From CAZWAP01 sp964632005 (GTDB taxonomy: Bacteria; Planctomycetota; Phycisphaerae; Sedimentisphaerales; Anaerobacaceae), in contig CAZWAP010000008.1 in assembly GCA_964632005.1 (NCBI GenBank), positions 1 to 64,000 on the forward strand: DNA of 64,000 nt, written 5' to 3'. The position numbers were made by a program, and so were the translations under genes. The notes under the pieces are model-generated. The model was given only the letters and a program-made list of their open reading frames with translations, had not been told where the DNA came from and searched no databases. Below, in pieces: positions 36,786 through 46,087 of the stretch (position 1 is its first letter; every line of letters starts with the position of its first letter).

Positions 36786-37757
36786 TTATGGGGTTACTTG
36801 CAGGCCGAGGCCCCGCGCGACGGCCTTTTCGTAGATCAGCCTGGATGCACAGAGGTCGAACAGGGCCATCCCGACGGACTTGAAAAAGGTGGTCTGTTTC
36901 CTGACTTCTTCGTCCGCCAAGCTGCCCTCGGCCAGATGCCGGCCGAGGTTGATAATCTGCTCTTTCTTGAGCCATCCCTCTTTCAGCGGGATAATCAGGT
37001 CGCCGGATTCCTCCAGGGCGTGGTCGGTGTCGGTGAATACCGCCTTCACCAGGGAAAACAGCGCTCGCGGAAATTCTCTTACGGCCGGCTTGTAAGAGCC
37101 TATGCCGATGAAGTGCTTGCCTCGCAGCAACTGCTCGTCGTCGGGCAGGACCGGCTCGCAGGAGGTAGTGGCGGTTATGACGACTTGTGAGCTCTCCAGG
37201 AGCTCCTCGACACGGGCGGCTTGATGTAGTTCGACCTGTGGAATGACGCTCTGCAGTTTTTCGATCAGGCCGACCGTCTTCTCGGAGCAAACGTCGTAGA
37301 TGTAAGCGTGCCCGGCGCCGCTAATACTGGACGCAAACCAGGCCTGGTAGAAGCCCTGCACGCCTGCACCGACAATCCCTACCGATTCGCACCCGACTGG
37401 CGCCAGATGCCGGATGCTCACGGCGGCAACGGCAGCGGTCCGCAGGCCCGTGAGTACGGGCGCGTTGAGCAGTGCCACAGGAAGACCTGTTTGGGCGTCG
37501 TTGAGCACGACTATGCCGTTGAGGATCGGCAGGCCTTTCTCAGGATTGGAGGGGAAAAGGGTGATCAGCTTTGTGGCGAAGTAGTCCTCGATGAAGCAGG
37601 GCATCAACAGCATCGTGTTGTCACCCTGATCTATGTGCATCCGCTGGGGCATAAGGAATTGCCCTTTTGCGTAGGTGAGCAGCGACGCTTCGATGGCATC
37701 GACCATCTCGTCGACGGATGCGGCGTCGAGAATATCTTTTTCTGTCAGGTAAAGCAT
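36786..37757 (-). CDS. Ornithine cyclodeaminase/mu-crystallin family reductase
   Basis: A 323-residue NAD(P)-dependent enzyme. LTGLRTAAVAAV is the family arginine motif and VGIVGAGVQG (GAGVQG at 130-135) is the Rossmann nucleotide-binding loop. Members include ornithine cyclodeaminase, alanine dehydrogenase and delta1-pyrroline-2-carboxylate reductase. Because aconitase X makes pyrroline-2-carboxylate and the genes are close, the reductase role (product L-proline) is favoured, but that is inference. It is convergent with the peptidase gene, so it is not in the same transcript. Confidence 0.85.
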   Translation of the reverse strand: MLYLTEKDILDAASVDEMVDAIEASLLTYAKGQFLMPQRMHIDQGDNTMLLMPCFIEDYFATKLITLFPSNPEKGLPILNGIVVLNDAQTGLPVALLNAPVLTGLRTAAVAAVSIRHLAPVGCESVGIVGAGVQGFYQAWFASSISGAGHAYIYDVCSEKTVGLIEKLQSVIPQVELHQAARVEELLESSQVVITATTSCEPVLPDDEQLLRGKHFIGIGSYKPAVREFPRALFSLVKAVFTDTDHALEESGDLIIPLKEGWLKKEQIINLGRHLAEGSLADEEVRKQTTFFKSVGMALFDLCASRLIYEKAVARGLGLQVTP

Positions 37758-37981
37758 TGCGATCTACTCAAGGCCGCTTCTTGGCCTTGCTCTTCTTTGT
37801 GACAATTATCCAGCGGAGGCCGTCAGCGTCAAGCCCTTATCCGGAGATACGCTTGCACGTCCGCTGCCCGGTCAAACACACAGGAGGCAAGGCCGCGACG
37901 AGCCTGCCGGCCCACATTTGCTTTGACACTCAACCGCCAAGACCGTATCATTGCCTCCGCGTTGAATTGCTCACTAAACCG

Positions 37982-39280
37982 ATGAGAATCCTGATCGATT
38001 TCGTATATCTACTGGTCGCGGTGGCCATAAGCCCGCTTGTCCTGTATCGCCTGCTCAGGCACAACCGCTACAGGACCGGCTGGGCCCAGCGGCTCGGAAA
38101 AATCACGCGCAGAGACCCCGGCAAGAAATGTATCTGGCTGCACGCCGTCAGCGTCGGTGAAGTCAACGCTGCAAGGACCGTTATCAGCCAGCTCAGCGAC
38201 CGGTTCAGCGACTACGAGATCGTGATAAGTACCACCACCGATACAGGCTTTGCTCGTGCAAGCGCACTGTTCGCGCAGAACCACGAAGTATTCTATTTCC
38301 CCTTCGACTTCTCCTGGATAATGCATCGCGCCTTTCGCAACGTCCGGCCGAGCTTGTGTCTGTTGATGGAGTTAGAGGTCTGGCCCAACTTCGTCGGCAT
38401 TGCTGCGCGGTCAGGTATCCCCGTGGTCGTTGTCAACGGCCGGCTAAGCGATAGAAGCTTCGCCGCCTATCGAAGATTCCGCTGGCTCGCCAGGAGGATG
38501 TTCAGCAGGCTCACGCTCGTCCTCGCTCAAACCGAGGAATACGCCCGGCGCTTCAAAGAGCTCGGCTGCGACGAGAAGAACGTAATCGTCTCCGGCTCGC
38601 TCAAGTACGACACCGCCCAGACCACCGACAAGGTCGAGGGTGCGGACGCCCTCGCCTCCAGGCTCGCAATCACCAACCAGAGATTGTGGGTCGCCGGCGG
38701 CACCGGAAATGACGAAGAAGCCCCTCTACTGGAGGTCTACAAGCAGCTGAGAAGCGACAGCCGCCTCGCCGACCTGCGACTCGCTATCGTCCCCCGCAAG
38801 CCCGAAAGATTCGAGCAGGTCGCCTCGCTGATCCGGCAGATGGGCTTCAGCCTGATCCGCTACAGCCAGCTCAAAGACGCTGACGGCCCCGCTCCCACCG
38901 GCACAGATGCTGTAATCCTCGGAGACACTATGGGTGACCTGCGAAAGTTCTACGCCCTTGCCACCGTGATTTTCGTTGGCCGCTCCCTCGTGCCGATGGG
39001 CGGCTCCGATATGATGGAAGCCGCCGCCCTGGGCAAATGCACTATCTTCGGTCCCCACGCATTCAACTTCCGCCAGACCGTCCAGGCCCTCCTTGCTGAA
39101 GACGGCGCCATTCTCGTAAACAACCAGCGAGAACTGCTCCAGGCCCTGAAAAAGTGCCTCACCAATCCGGATTATGCCCGCCGAATTGCCGAGAATGGCC
39201 GGAAAGTAATAATCAAGAACCAAGGCGCAACAAAGAAAACCATCCAGCAGGTCGCACGGCTATTGGGCACCATCTCTTGA
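37982..39280 (+). CDS. waaA: 3-deoxy-D-manno-octulosonic acid transferase
   Basis: A 432-residue WaaA/KdtA, a membrane-anchored glycosyltransferase that adds Kdo to lipid A precursor in lipopolysaccharide synthesis. An N-terminal membrane helix (ILIDFVYLLVAVAISPLVL) precedes IWLHAVSVGEVNAA with the catalytic Glu. Further motifs are VWPNFVGIAARSGIPVVVVNGRLS and the donor-binding FVGRSLVPMGGSDMMEAAALG. ATG 37982 was chosen because it begins this helix and gives the usual length. Kdo transferase implies an outer membrane with Kdo-containing glycolipid. No other LPS gene is adjacent. Confidence 0.95.
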   Translation: MRILIDFVYLLVAVAISPLVLYRLLRHNRYRTGWAQRLGKITRRDPGKKCIWLHAVSVGEVNAARTVISQLSDRFSDYEIVISTTTDTGFARASALFAQNHEVFYFPFDFSWIMHRAFRNVRPSLCLLMELEVWPNFVGIAARSGIPVVVVNGRLSDRSFAAYRRFRWLARRMFSRLTLVLAQTEEYARRFKELGCDEKNVIVSGSLKYDTAQTTDKVEGADALASRLAITNQRLWVAGGTGNDEEAPLLEVYKQLRSDSRLADLRLAIVPRKPERFEQVASLIRQMGFSLIRYSQLKDADGPAPTGTDAVILGDTMGDLRKFYALATVIFVGRSLVPMGGSDMMEAAALGKCTIFGPHAFNFRQTVQALLAEDGAILVNNQRELLQALKKCLTNPDYARRIAENGRKVIIKNQGATKKTIQQVARLLGTIS

Positions 39281-39293
39281 TACCGGCCAAGCC

Positions 39294-40169
39294 TCACCTC
39301 GCCAGCGCCCCGGCCAGTGCTTCGATATGCGCAGGGCCCGTACCACAGCAGCCCCCGATGATGCTCACGCCCGCCGAACACATCTTCTCGGCCGCAGCCG
39401 CAAAATCTCCAGGGCTTACCCTGTAAACGGCTCTGCCATCGGCCAGTTCCGGCCTGCCTGCGTTCGGCTCGGCCAGGATTGGCACCTCGGCCGATGCTGC
39501 CCCGGCTGTCTCGACAAGCTGCTCGGCCAGCTCCACGTACTCATCCAGGCTTGCCGTCCCGCAATTAAAACCCACCGCATCAACCCCCAATGACACCAGC
39601 TTTGAAACCGCCGCCTCGACGCTGACCCCCATCATCGTCCTGAAATCATCCCCTCTCTTCTCGAACGACATCGACGCCAGCACGGGCAGATCCCCGCACA
39701 CCGACTTGACCGCTCTTACCGCGATAGCCATTTCCTCCAGCGCCGTCATCGTCTCGATTATCAAGCCGTCCACTGCTCCGCCGACCAGCGCAGCGGCCTG
39801 CTCGCAGAACGCCTCTTCCAGCTCGCCCGCATCCAGCGTTCCCACAGGCTGTAGAAAGTCCCCGCTCGGCCCAATATCGCCCAAAACGTACCTTTCCTCC
39901 CCGGCCGCCTCCCGGGCCACCTCCGCTCCCGCTGCGTTCAGTCTCCCGACTTGCCCAGCCAGGCCGTGCCTGCCCAGCAAGAATCTATTCGCCCCGAACG
40001 TATTCGTCAGGACCGCGTCACTGCCCGCTTCGAGATATGCCCGGTGAACCGCGAGCACAGTGTCGCGCGACTCGATATTCAGCCGTTCGTTGCACCCGCC
40101 GGCATCGGCCCGGCGGGCGAGCAACTCCGTCCCCATTGCCCCGTCCAGCAACAACAGATCACCCGACAT
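39294..40169 (-). CDS. Homocysteine S-methyltransferase domain protein
   Basis: A 291-residue protein matching the homocysteine methyltransferase (pfam HMT) barrel that forms the first domain of cobalamin-dependent methionine synthase and the whole of MmuM/BHMT. The opening LLLLDGAMGTELL is diagnostic. The zinc cysteines lie in GFNCGTA and GGCCGTGPAHI. Only this domain is present; the folate, cobalamin and activation domains of MetH are absent, so it may partner with a separate corrinoid protein or use S-methylmethionine. ATG 40169 is favoured over an upstream frame. It lies about 50 bp downstream of a lipoprotein gene. Confidence 0.85.
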   Translation of the reverse strand: MSGDLLLLDGAMGTELLARRADAGGCNERLNIESRDTVLAVHRAYLEAGSDAVLTNTFGANRFLLGRHGLAGQVGRLNAAGAEVAREAAGEERYVLGDIGPSGDFLQPVGTLDAGELEEAFCEQAAALVGGAVDGLIIETMTALEEMAIAVRAVKSVCGDLPVLASMSFEKRGDDFRTMMGVSVEAAVSKLVSLGVDAVGFNCGTASLDEYVELAEQLVETAGAASAEVPILAEPNAGRPELADGRAVYRVSPGDFAAAAEKMCSAGVSIIGGCCGTGPAHIEALAGALAR

Positions 40170-40221
40170 TTTTTTTCGCAAGCATACCCTGGCCATCTAT
40201 AGGCCCTCTCAATCCGGCACC

Positions 40222-41088
40222 CTACTGTGACCGCTCGATCCACTTGCCCCCCACAACTTCATACACCTGCTTGAAGCGATCAGGTCTCGGCCGAACAAAA
40301 AGAATCTCGGCCTGCTTATCGCTGAAGCTCGTCACCTTGGCCGATCTGAGCGTAATGGCGGCCGAGTCCCTCATACGCCCGGGACCGTACCGGCTGACCT
40401 TTATGCTCCGTGGAACGAAAAAACCCTCTCCAACTTCCTCGTACCTGTCCAGATCGGCCGCAACACCGATCCTGCCGAACTCATCGAAGTATTCAATACG
40501 TCTGACCCTGTAATCACAGCTGCTGACGTATATCTTCTTGATCGTTACTCCATTTGCATCCCGTCTTGTCAGCACGTCGAAAGGCCCCTCATTTACCAGC
40601 GTCCATTCTCCCTGCTCGGCCAGCTCGGGATCGACCGCAGCGGCTCCTACCGCCTCGAGCACCACCTGTGGGCTGAGCATCAAGTTGGAGGTCTTATTGT
40701 TCTTCGACCAGAGGCCCCACCAGTAACTGCTGATCTTCTTGGGCCTTATCGACAGCCAAAACTCCTGCTCGTTCGCCCCTAAGACAAGCCCCCTCGCATC
40801 GAGAGCCACGTCCCCGTGCAGGCAGATTTGAGCCGGTGGATTCAGCCACAGCCGAACGGCAAAGGCTTCCTTGTGCCGTTTGCCTCCAGCCTCGGTGTAG
40901 TACTCCAGCCGGCATGTCCCCGTCGACTTGAGCGGCAGCGCCTTCTCGCTCTGCGACCTCAATACCGCCAGCGCAGCCTCTACCGTACCCTTGCCCGGGC
41001 AGACCGGAAGGGCCCTGCGCATCCCCGGCTTACACCCGCCCGAAACACTCAGCAGTGCCGCAAGTAATATGATTGCCCTTTTTGCCAT
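40222..41088 (-). CDS. Outer-membrane-type lipoprotein of unknown function
   Basis: A 288-residue protein with a lipoprotein signal (AIILLAALLSVSGGC). The mature part is beta-rich with a regular pattern of aromatic strands (VWLWLNPPAQICLHGD-like RLWLNPPAQICLHG, then GVAADLDRYEEV), which resembles LolA/LolB-type or DUF4292 folds, though I cannot prove membership. No catalytic motif is seen. ATG 41088 begins the signal. It lies in a minus-strand run with the unknown gene, comEA and the GH10-like gene upstream. Confidence 0.75.
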   Translation of the reverse strand: MAKRAIILLAALLSVSGGCKPGMRRALPVCPGKGTVEAALAVLRSQSEKALPLKSTGTCRLEYYTEAGGKRHKEAFAVRLWLNPPAQICLHGDVALDARGLVLGANEQEFWLSIRPKKISSYWWGLWSKNNKTSNLMLSPQVVLEAVGAAAVDPELAEQGEWTLVNEGPFDVLTRRDANGVTIKKIYVSSCDYRVRRIEYFDEFGRIGVAADLDRYEEVGEGFFVPRSIKVSRYGPGRMRDSAAITLRSAKVTSFSDKQAEILFVRPRPDRFKQVYEVVGGKWIERSQ

Positions 41089-41146
41089 CCAAAACTCCGT
41101 GCCGCCGCCGGGACCGCCCCCCGTCGGCTTCAACGGCGCTGCGGTT

Positions 41147-41635
41147 CTATAACTCCGTCTGCAATATCTGCCCTATCTGCGCTGACAGCTGCCTTATCTG
41201 CTCTTCATCAAGCTGAGGGTTCACCACGTTCGTGTATGCTTGCTCGCCGACAACCCGCAGCCGCCATACCTCCCGTCCGTCCTCCGTCCTCGTCGAATCA
41301 TACTTCAAGAGCCTCTTGCGCATCAAGATCAGCGCCAGCACGAACCGAAAGTTGACCTTTTCCTGGTCTTCCTCGCCGGCCAGCCGCTCGAAAAACGCCA
41401 TCAGCATCTCGTCGTCAACGAACAGCTGTTTCTTCCGCCCCTGCTCCGGCAGCCGGGTCTTCCAGTAGCAGAATACCGCTGGCTTCTCTTGTTCCCAGTA
41501 GTCAGCGCAGAAGTCGCGTCTCTCAAGACCCTCTTCGGTCTCCACCAGCGCGCCGAAGTACTCCTCCCCGGCTTCTATTGTCTTGCCACTGCCGTAACAA
41601 CGGCCCAGCGGCTTACGCACTTCCCAATCATCCAT
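41147..41635 (-). CDS. Conserved-looking protein with paired cysteines, unknown
   Basis: A 162-residue cytoplasmic protein. The N-terminal part has cysteines in GRCYGSGKTIEAGEEYFGAL and RRDFCADYW, a spacing that could hold a metal. The middle contains a basic amphipathic helix (FVLALILMRKRLLKYD). I do not recognise the family. The ATG overlaps the comEA 3' end by 8 bp, suggesting co-translation. Confidence 0.75.
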   Translation of the reverse strand: MDDWEVRKPLGRCYGSGKTIEAGEEYFGALVETEEGLERRDFCADYWEQEKPAVFCYWKTRLPEQGRKKQLFVDDEMLMAFFERLAGEEDQEKVNFRFVLALILMRKRLLKYDSTRTEDGREVWRLRVVGEQAYTNVVNPQLDEEQIRQLSAQIGQILQTEL

Positions 41636-42047
41636 CCTTCCGCTCGAATTTCAACAGTTTCTTCATACCCTCAGCTGTCTTAGGCCCTATACCCTTGACC
41701 TTCTGCAGGTCTTCTGGGCTCTCGAATGCAACCGCCCCCTCGCCCGTCTCAACGAAATTTTCCCTGTACGCCACTATCGCCGCAGCACGTACCAGGCCAA
41801 CGCCCGGCAGCCGCACCAGGCTCGCCAGGGGGGCATCATTGGGGTTGACCCGGCAGTCCAGTTCTCTAATCTCGCCTCCCCGGCCCGCCCCCACGCCGCC
41901 GCCGACAAAAACGCACGCAAGCACCCCACAAATGCAGAGTACCACGACGAATACAAATGCTTCGACTTTTCGACCGTCGATTTCTTGCAGCCGGTTTGGA
42001 TTGTCCACCGTCGTCTTGCCCGCCGATTTCGCTGTCGCAAAACGCAT
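41628..42047 (-). CDS. comEA: ComEA-like membrane-anchored helix-hairpin-helix protein
   Basis: A 139-residue protein with one membrane helix (FVFVVVLCICGVLACVFVGG, residues ~31-50) and a soluble C-terminal helix-hairpin-helix unit (LVRLPGVGLVRAAAIVAYR, then LQKVKGIGPKTAEGM). This is the layout of the competence DNA receptor ComEA, which binds incoming double-stranded DNA at the membrane. comEC is not in the window. It lies between the unknown cysteine protein (8-bp overlap) and the GH10-like gene (5-bp gap). Confidence 0.87.
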   Translation of the reverse strand: MRFATAKSAGKTTVDNPNRLQEIDGRKVEAFVFVVVLCICGVLACVFVGGGVGAGRGGEIRELDCRVNPNDAPLASLVRLPGVGLVRAAAIVAYRENFVETGEGAVAFESPEDLQKVKGIGPKTAEGMKKLLKFERKDG

Positions 42048-42052
42048 ATCCC

Positions 42053-43528
42053 TTAGTGAGCAAAGATGCTGTCACGCAGCGCTTTGAGCACGTGAAATGA
42101 CTTCTTCGGCTCGAGGCCGGCCGTCATAAGGCCGCAATCGGCTATCACGCAGTTCTCCCTGTCGGTCAGATTCGAATATGTCACCGAATCGACATACGCC
42201 TTGCTCAGCGCTATACTATAGAACTGCTCGATCCATTCAGCCTGGCGGTTCTGGTCCCACTTGTCGTGCCAGATACCCGCCGTCTGGCCATGGTAAGCCC
42301 CCGAACCGCTCCGGCTCGGTACCGCCACGTTCGTCATATACAACGGTTTCGATATCGGCGCCAGAAAGTCAAGAAGCGCCGATATCTGCATCATATCTCG
42401 CACGTGCAGGCCCGACTGGTTCTTCCCGAAACGCATCTGCAGCCCGAATGCATCAAAACTTATCCCGCTCTGCACAACCATATCCATATACACCAGCGGC
42501 GGTATGCTGTTCGGAACCGTCGCATAGTACTCGCCCCACGGATTGCTTACCTCGATCACCTTGAGGGCCTTTTCTCCGCACTGCTTTACCGCCAGACACG
42601 CAGCCCTGGTCATCTCCAGGACCTCCTCGAATCTGAACCCGAAATGGTTGAACACGTTGAACCCGCTGACCACGCACCACGTCCGCACACAGCTGGCATA
42701 TCGGCTCACAACCGCCGTGATGAATTGATATGCCGTCTCGCGAATCTTCTCGAAGCTCGCTTTGCTGTCCAGCAGCCACTTCGGAAGCATCGCCTTCGAA
42801 AAGCAGAGCAGAGGCCCCGCATGCAGCGACACCTTCTTCTTGCTCAATGCACTAATGCACTCGTCCATCTTTGAAAAATCGTACGTTCCCCTCCTCGGCT
42901 CCATCTCCGCCCAATTGGTCGGGATGGTCAGCGACCCGAACAGGCTCGTCAAATGCTCGACGTACTCGGCGTTACCGATCAACGCCGGGTCTACCCTGCA
43001 GCCCAGGCAGCCTCGGCCGAAACCATGATTCGACCTGCGGCTGTCAAAAAGCACCTGTGCGTGCCTTGTCGCCAGCTCCTCCGAGAGCACCATTGCCTTT
43101 TTCAGTGATTCGTCCGCCAGCTTCGACGCCAGCGGCGCGTTCGATATGTTCTGAACCGCTTGGACGAATAGGTCTTGGGCCTCTTTCGCGGTCCGCGACA
43201 GCCCGCTCGTATTCTCGAAAAAAGACCAGTCCTCGCGTTTGTTGACTATCTGCATTAGTCTGGCGCGGGCTATTTCCACGTTGAGGTTGTACGGCCGATC
43301 CCGCTCCGGAAGGCACGTCGTCGGCATAAGAATCTTTCCGAAGCCCTCGATCGGCCACAGCAGCGCCAGGCCCGCCGTCTCCGCGTTCGGTTTCTCGCAC
43401 TCAATCACCCCCCCACGGAACGAAATCCGAGTCCGACGCACGCCGATCCCGTCCGCCCCGAACAGGTAGGCCCCGCAAAGAGTAAACTTGTCAACTAACT
43501 TGCCTTTCTCGAAGACCTGGAACTTCAC
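42053..43528 (-). CDS. GH10-xylanase-like protein lacking both catalytic glutamates
   Basis: A 491-residue protein whose C-terminal ~330 residues follow the GH10 endo-xylanase barrel: FGSLTIPTNWAEMEPRRGTYDF, the acid/base strand WCVVSGFN where WDVVNE is expected, FDAFGLQMRF and the nucleophile strand YMTNVAVP where ITELDV is expected. The acid/base Glu is Gly289 and the nucleophile Glu is Asn400, so classical hydrolysis looks impossible. The first ~150 residues form an extra domain (GAYLFGADGIGVRR, then MLPTTCLPERDRPYNLNVEIARARL-like region). The start is GTG with GAGGGG upstream. No signal peptide: cytoplasmic. I recall similar proteins in other planctomycetes. Confidence 0.82.
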   Translation of the reverse strand: MKFQVFEKGKLVDKFTLCGAYLFGADGIGVRRTRISFRGGVIECEKPNAETAGLALLWPIEGFGKILMPTTCLPERDRPYNLNVEIARARLMQIVNKREDWSFFENTSGLSRTAKEAQDLFVQAVQNISNAPLASKLADESLKKAMVLSEELATRHAQVLFDSRRSNHGFGRGCLGCRVDPALIGNAEYVEHLTSLFGSLTIPTNWAEMEPRRGTYDFSKMDECISALSKKKVSLHAGPLLCFSKAMLPKWLLDSKASFEKIRETAYQFITAVVSRYASCVRTWCVVSGFNVFNHFGFRFEEVLEMTRAACLAVKQCGEKALKVIEVSNPWGEYYATVPNSIPPLVYMDMVVQSGISFDAFGLQMRFGKNQSGLHVRDMMQISALLDFLAPISKPLYMTNVAVPSRSGSGAYHGQTAGIWHDKWDQNRQAEWIEQFYSIALSKAYVDSVTYSNLTDRENCVIADCGLMTAGLEPKKSFHVLKALRDSIFAH

Positions 43529-43769
43529 TTTCCCCTCGATCTACGGAACCCCATCTCTGATTATCGAGACGCTGCTCGACTAACGCATCGCCCACACGCC
43601 GCAATTATAGCCCCACACCCCTCAAAATCAACCCAAACTTTGTCCCCCTGCGCACCGCTCATCCAGCCAGATTATCAGGCGTTCCGGGCCCTGCTCCGCT
43701 CGGTTATCCGACCTCGGAATCACCGTACCTGTCCCCGCTCTTGCATCACCGCTGGCGGGACCCGATCGG

Positions 43770-44249
43770 TCAGGCCGACCCTGTTTGTCCTCCTTCTGTC
43801 TGTTCTTGCTGCCACCATCTTTTCAGCTTCTTTATCTCCTGGATTTCTTCGTAGCTGTACAATCGCCCCCGGTTGACCCCCGGACACTTGCTGGTCGCCT
43901 CGTTCCAGGCCTTGCCGCTGGCCAGGTTGCTCGGCCAGAAGGGCCAGCTGCGGCACTGGCTCGGACGGACCTCGTAAATCAGGCACTGCGTCCGGCCCCC
44001 GATCTTACCCAGGAAGGCGCAATCCTTGGTGGACTCGCGCTCGACGATGGTCGTCCGCAGGCCGATCCGTTTGAGATAGTCCCGCTTCAATCGCCCCGCG
44101 GAGATACCCAGGAACTCCGCAATCAACTCGATCTCCGGGCGCGTCACCCAGATATAACCCTCGCCTGGACCAGAGCAGCATCGCCCACACCGCTGACACT
44201 CAAAATGCAAGCCCGCCGCATACCACGCAGTCCTCTTCTTGCCCGACAT
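43770..44249 (-). CDS. YkgJ-family cysteine-cluster protein
   Basis: A 159-residue protein of the YkgJ/FliB-like Fe-S (or zinc) cluster group. The N-terminal cysteine motif FECQRCGRCCSGPG is followed by DCAFLG, QCLIYEVRPSQCRSWPFWP and SKCPGV, the usual C-x2-C-x2-CC...C-x6-C layout. The biochemical role of the family is not settled. Start choice is between ATG 44249 and ATG 44261, the latter overlapping the ilvD stop by a few bases. The spacer to the GH10-like gene downstream is 242 bp and appears empty. Confidence 0.83.
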   Translation of the reverse strand: MSGKKRTAWYAAGLHFECQRCGRCCSGPGEGYIWVTRPEIELIAEFLGISAGRLKRDYLKRIGLRTTIVERESTKDCAFLGKIGGRTQCLIYEVRPSQCRSWPFWPSNLASGKAWNEATSKCPGVNRGRLYSYEEIQEIKKLKRWWQQEQTEGGQTGSA

Positions 44250-44254
44250 CTTAC

Positions 44255-45922
44255 CTACCATCTCAGCACGGCACCTGCCTCGGCGCCGGTCGCCAGCGAG
44301 GCGTACTTCCCAAGGCAGCCTTTGGTTATCCGCGGTGTCGGGGCCTTCCAGCCCTTCCTGCGCTCGGCCAGTTCGGCATCCGAGAGCTTGACGTTGAGGC
44401 TGTTGCGGGGAATGTCGATCTCGACGATATCGCCAGCTTTGAGTAGAGCTATAGGTCCGCCTACCGCTGCCTCCGGGCTGATGTGACCGGCGCACGCGCC
44501 TCTGGTGCCGCCGCTGAACCGGCCGTCGGTGATCAACGCCACCGACTCACCCAACCCCGCCCCCATAATGTAGCTGGTCGGGCTGAGCATCTCCTGCATT
44601 CCGGGGCCGCCCCTCGGACCCTCGTAGCGAATCACCACGACATCACCGGCCTTGACCTTACCGGCCAGAATCCCCTCGCATGCCTCTTCCTGGCTCTCGA
44701 ATATGACGGCAGGACCGCTGTGTTTGAGCATCCCCGGCGCCACTCCTGCGGTCTTGACCACGCAGCCTTTAGGTGCCAGATTGCCGCTCAAAATCGCCAG
44801 CCCACCCGTCGCCGAATAGGCGTTTTCCAGTGGACGAATCACCTGAGGGTTGGTAATACGCCCCTGTGCTATGTTCTCGCCTAATGTCTTGCCGGTGATT
44901 GTAGGGCAGTCGGTATTCAGCAGCCCCGGCACCTTGCTTATTTCCTGGAGTATCGCGCTTATGCCGCCGGCGGCGTCCACGTCCTCCAGATGGTACTCGC
45001 TCGACGGGGAAACCTTGCAGATGTTCGGGCACTTCGAAGAGATCCTATTTATCCGTCCAAGGTCGTACTCGATCCCTGCCTCGCTGGCCAGCGCCAGAGT
45101 GTGAAGGACGGTGTTGGTCGAGCCACCCATCGCCATATCCAGTGCCAGCGCGTTGTCCAGCGATCGGTCGCTGATGATGTCCAGCGGCTTGATGTCGCTT
45201 TCCACCAGGTTTATGATCTGCCGGCCGGCCGTTCTGTAAAGCTCCTGACGCCTCGGGTCAACCGCCAGAATTGTCCCGTTACCCGGCAGCGCCATCCCTA
45301 TGGCTTCGCACAGGCAGTTCATCGAGTTGGCCGTGAACATCCCCGAGCAGCTTCCCTGGCCGGGGCAGGCACAGCTCTCCAGTTCCTCCAGCTCTTGCCG
45401 GTCCATCCTGCCGGCGTTGACGGCCGCGACGGCCTCAAATATACTGATTAGGTCCACGGTCTTGCCGTCCTTGGTTTTGCCGGCCGCCATCGGCCCGCCG
45501 GAGACAAAAATCGTTGGGATATTCAGCCGGGCCGCCGCCATAAGCATACCGGGTATGATCTTGTCACAGTTCGGTATGCACACAAGCCCGTCGAAGCAAT
45601 GTGCCCGCGCCATAGTTTCCACCGAGTCGGCGATAACCTCCCGTGAGGCCAGCGAGTACCTCATCCCGCCGTGGCCCATTGCGATCCCGTCGCAGACGGC
45701 AATGGTGTTGAACTCGAATGGAACGCCCCCGGCTTCTCGGATCCCTTCCTTGACCACCCGCGCAACCTCGTTGAGGTGGATGTGCCCGGGCACGATCTCG
45801 CAAAAGCTGTTGGCGATTCCGATAAACGGCTTGTCCATCTCGCCCGCACTCAGCCCGCACGCGTGGAGCAGCCCCCGGTGGGGGGCCCGCTCAAGGCCCT
45901 TCTTGATCGTATCGCTTCTCAT
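44255..45922 (-). CDS. ilvD: Dihydroxy-acid dehydratase
   Basis: A 555-residue IlvD that dehydrates 2,3-dihydroxy-isovalerate and -methylvalerate in branched-chain amino acid synthesis with an Fe-S cluster. Signature segments are VCIPNCDKIIPGMLM with a cluster cysteine, CPGQGSCSGMFTANSMNC with further cysteines, AMGGSTNT and TDGRFSGGTRGACAGHISPEA. ATG 45922 (MRSDTIKKGLERAPHR) is the conserved start; the longer frame adds 50 unlike residues. Divergent from a lipoprotein gene. No other ilv gene is adjacent. Confidence 0.97.
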   Translation of the reverse strand: MRSDTIKKGLERAPHRGLLHACGLSAGEMDKPFIGIANSFCEIVPGHIHLNEVARVVKEGIREAGGVPFEFNTIAVCDGIAMGHGGMRYSLASREVIADSVETMARAHCFDGLVCIPNCDKIIPGMLMAAARLNIPTIFVSGGPMAAGKTKDGKTVDLISIFEAVAAVNAGRMDRQELEELESCACPGQGSCSGMFTANSMNCLCEAIGMALPGNGTILAVDPRRQELYRTAGRQIINLVESDIKPLDIISDRSLDNALALDMAMGGSTNTVLHTLALASEAGIEYDLGRINRISSKCPNICKVSPSSEYHLEDVDAAGGISAILQEISKVPGLLNTDCPTITGKTLGENIAQGRITNPQVIRPLENAYSATGGLAILSGNLAPKGCVVKTAGVAPGMLKHSGPAVIFESQEEACEGILAGKVKAGDVVVIRYEGPRGGPGMQEMLSPTSYIMGAGLGESVALITDGRFSGGTRGACAGHISPEAAVGGPIALLKAGDIVEIDIPRNSLNVKLSDAELAERRKGWKAPTPRITKGCLGKYASLATGAEAGAVLRW

Positions 45923-46010
45923 AGCTGGCATTCTCCAAAAAAGCTTGCAATGTCCTTCGAAAACCTGAAAAATGTATTCTAACCGCTGCCGCCGGCCGAT
46001 TGAAGAAAAA

Positions 46011-46039
46011 TTGATTGTCCCTGATGGGCCAGCTATAAT
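46011..46039 (+). promoter_or_regulatory. Sigma-70-like promoter for the lipoprotein pair
   Basis: TTGATT (46011-46016) and a perfect TATAAT (46034-46039) are 17 bp apart, about 50 bp upstream of the lipoprotein ATG at 46088. The strongest -10 match in the window. Confidence 0.6.
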
Positions 46040-46087
46040 TGCTGGCTGGAAACGGCATATACCTGAAAACATTAAGGGAGACCGACG

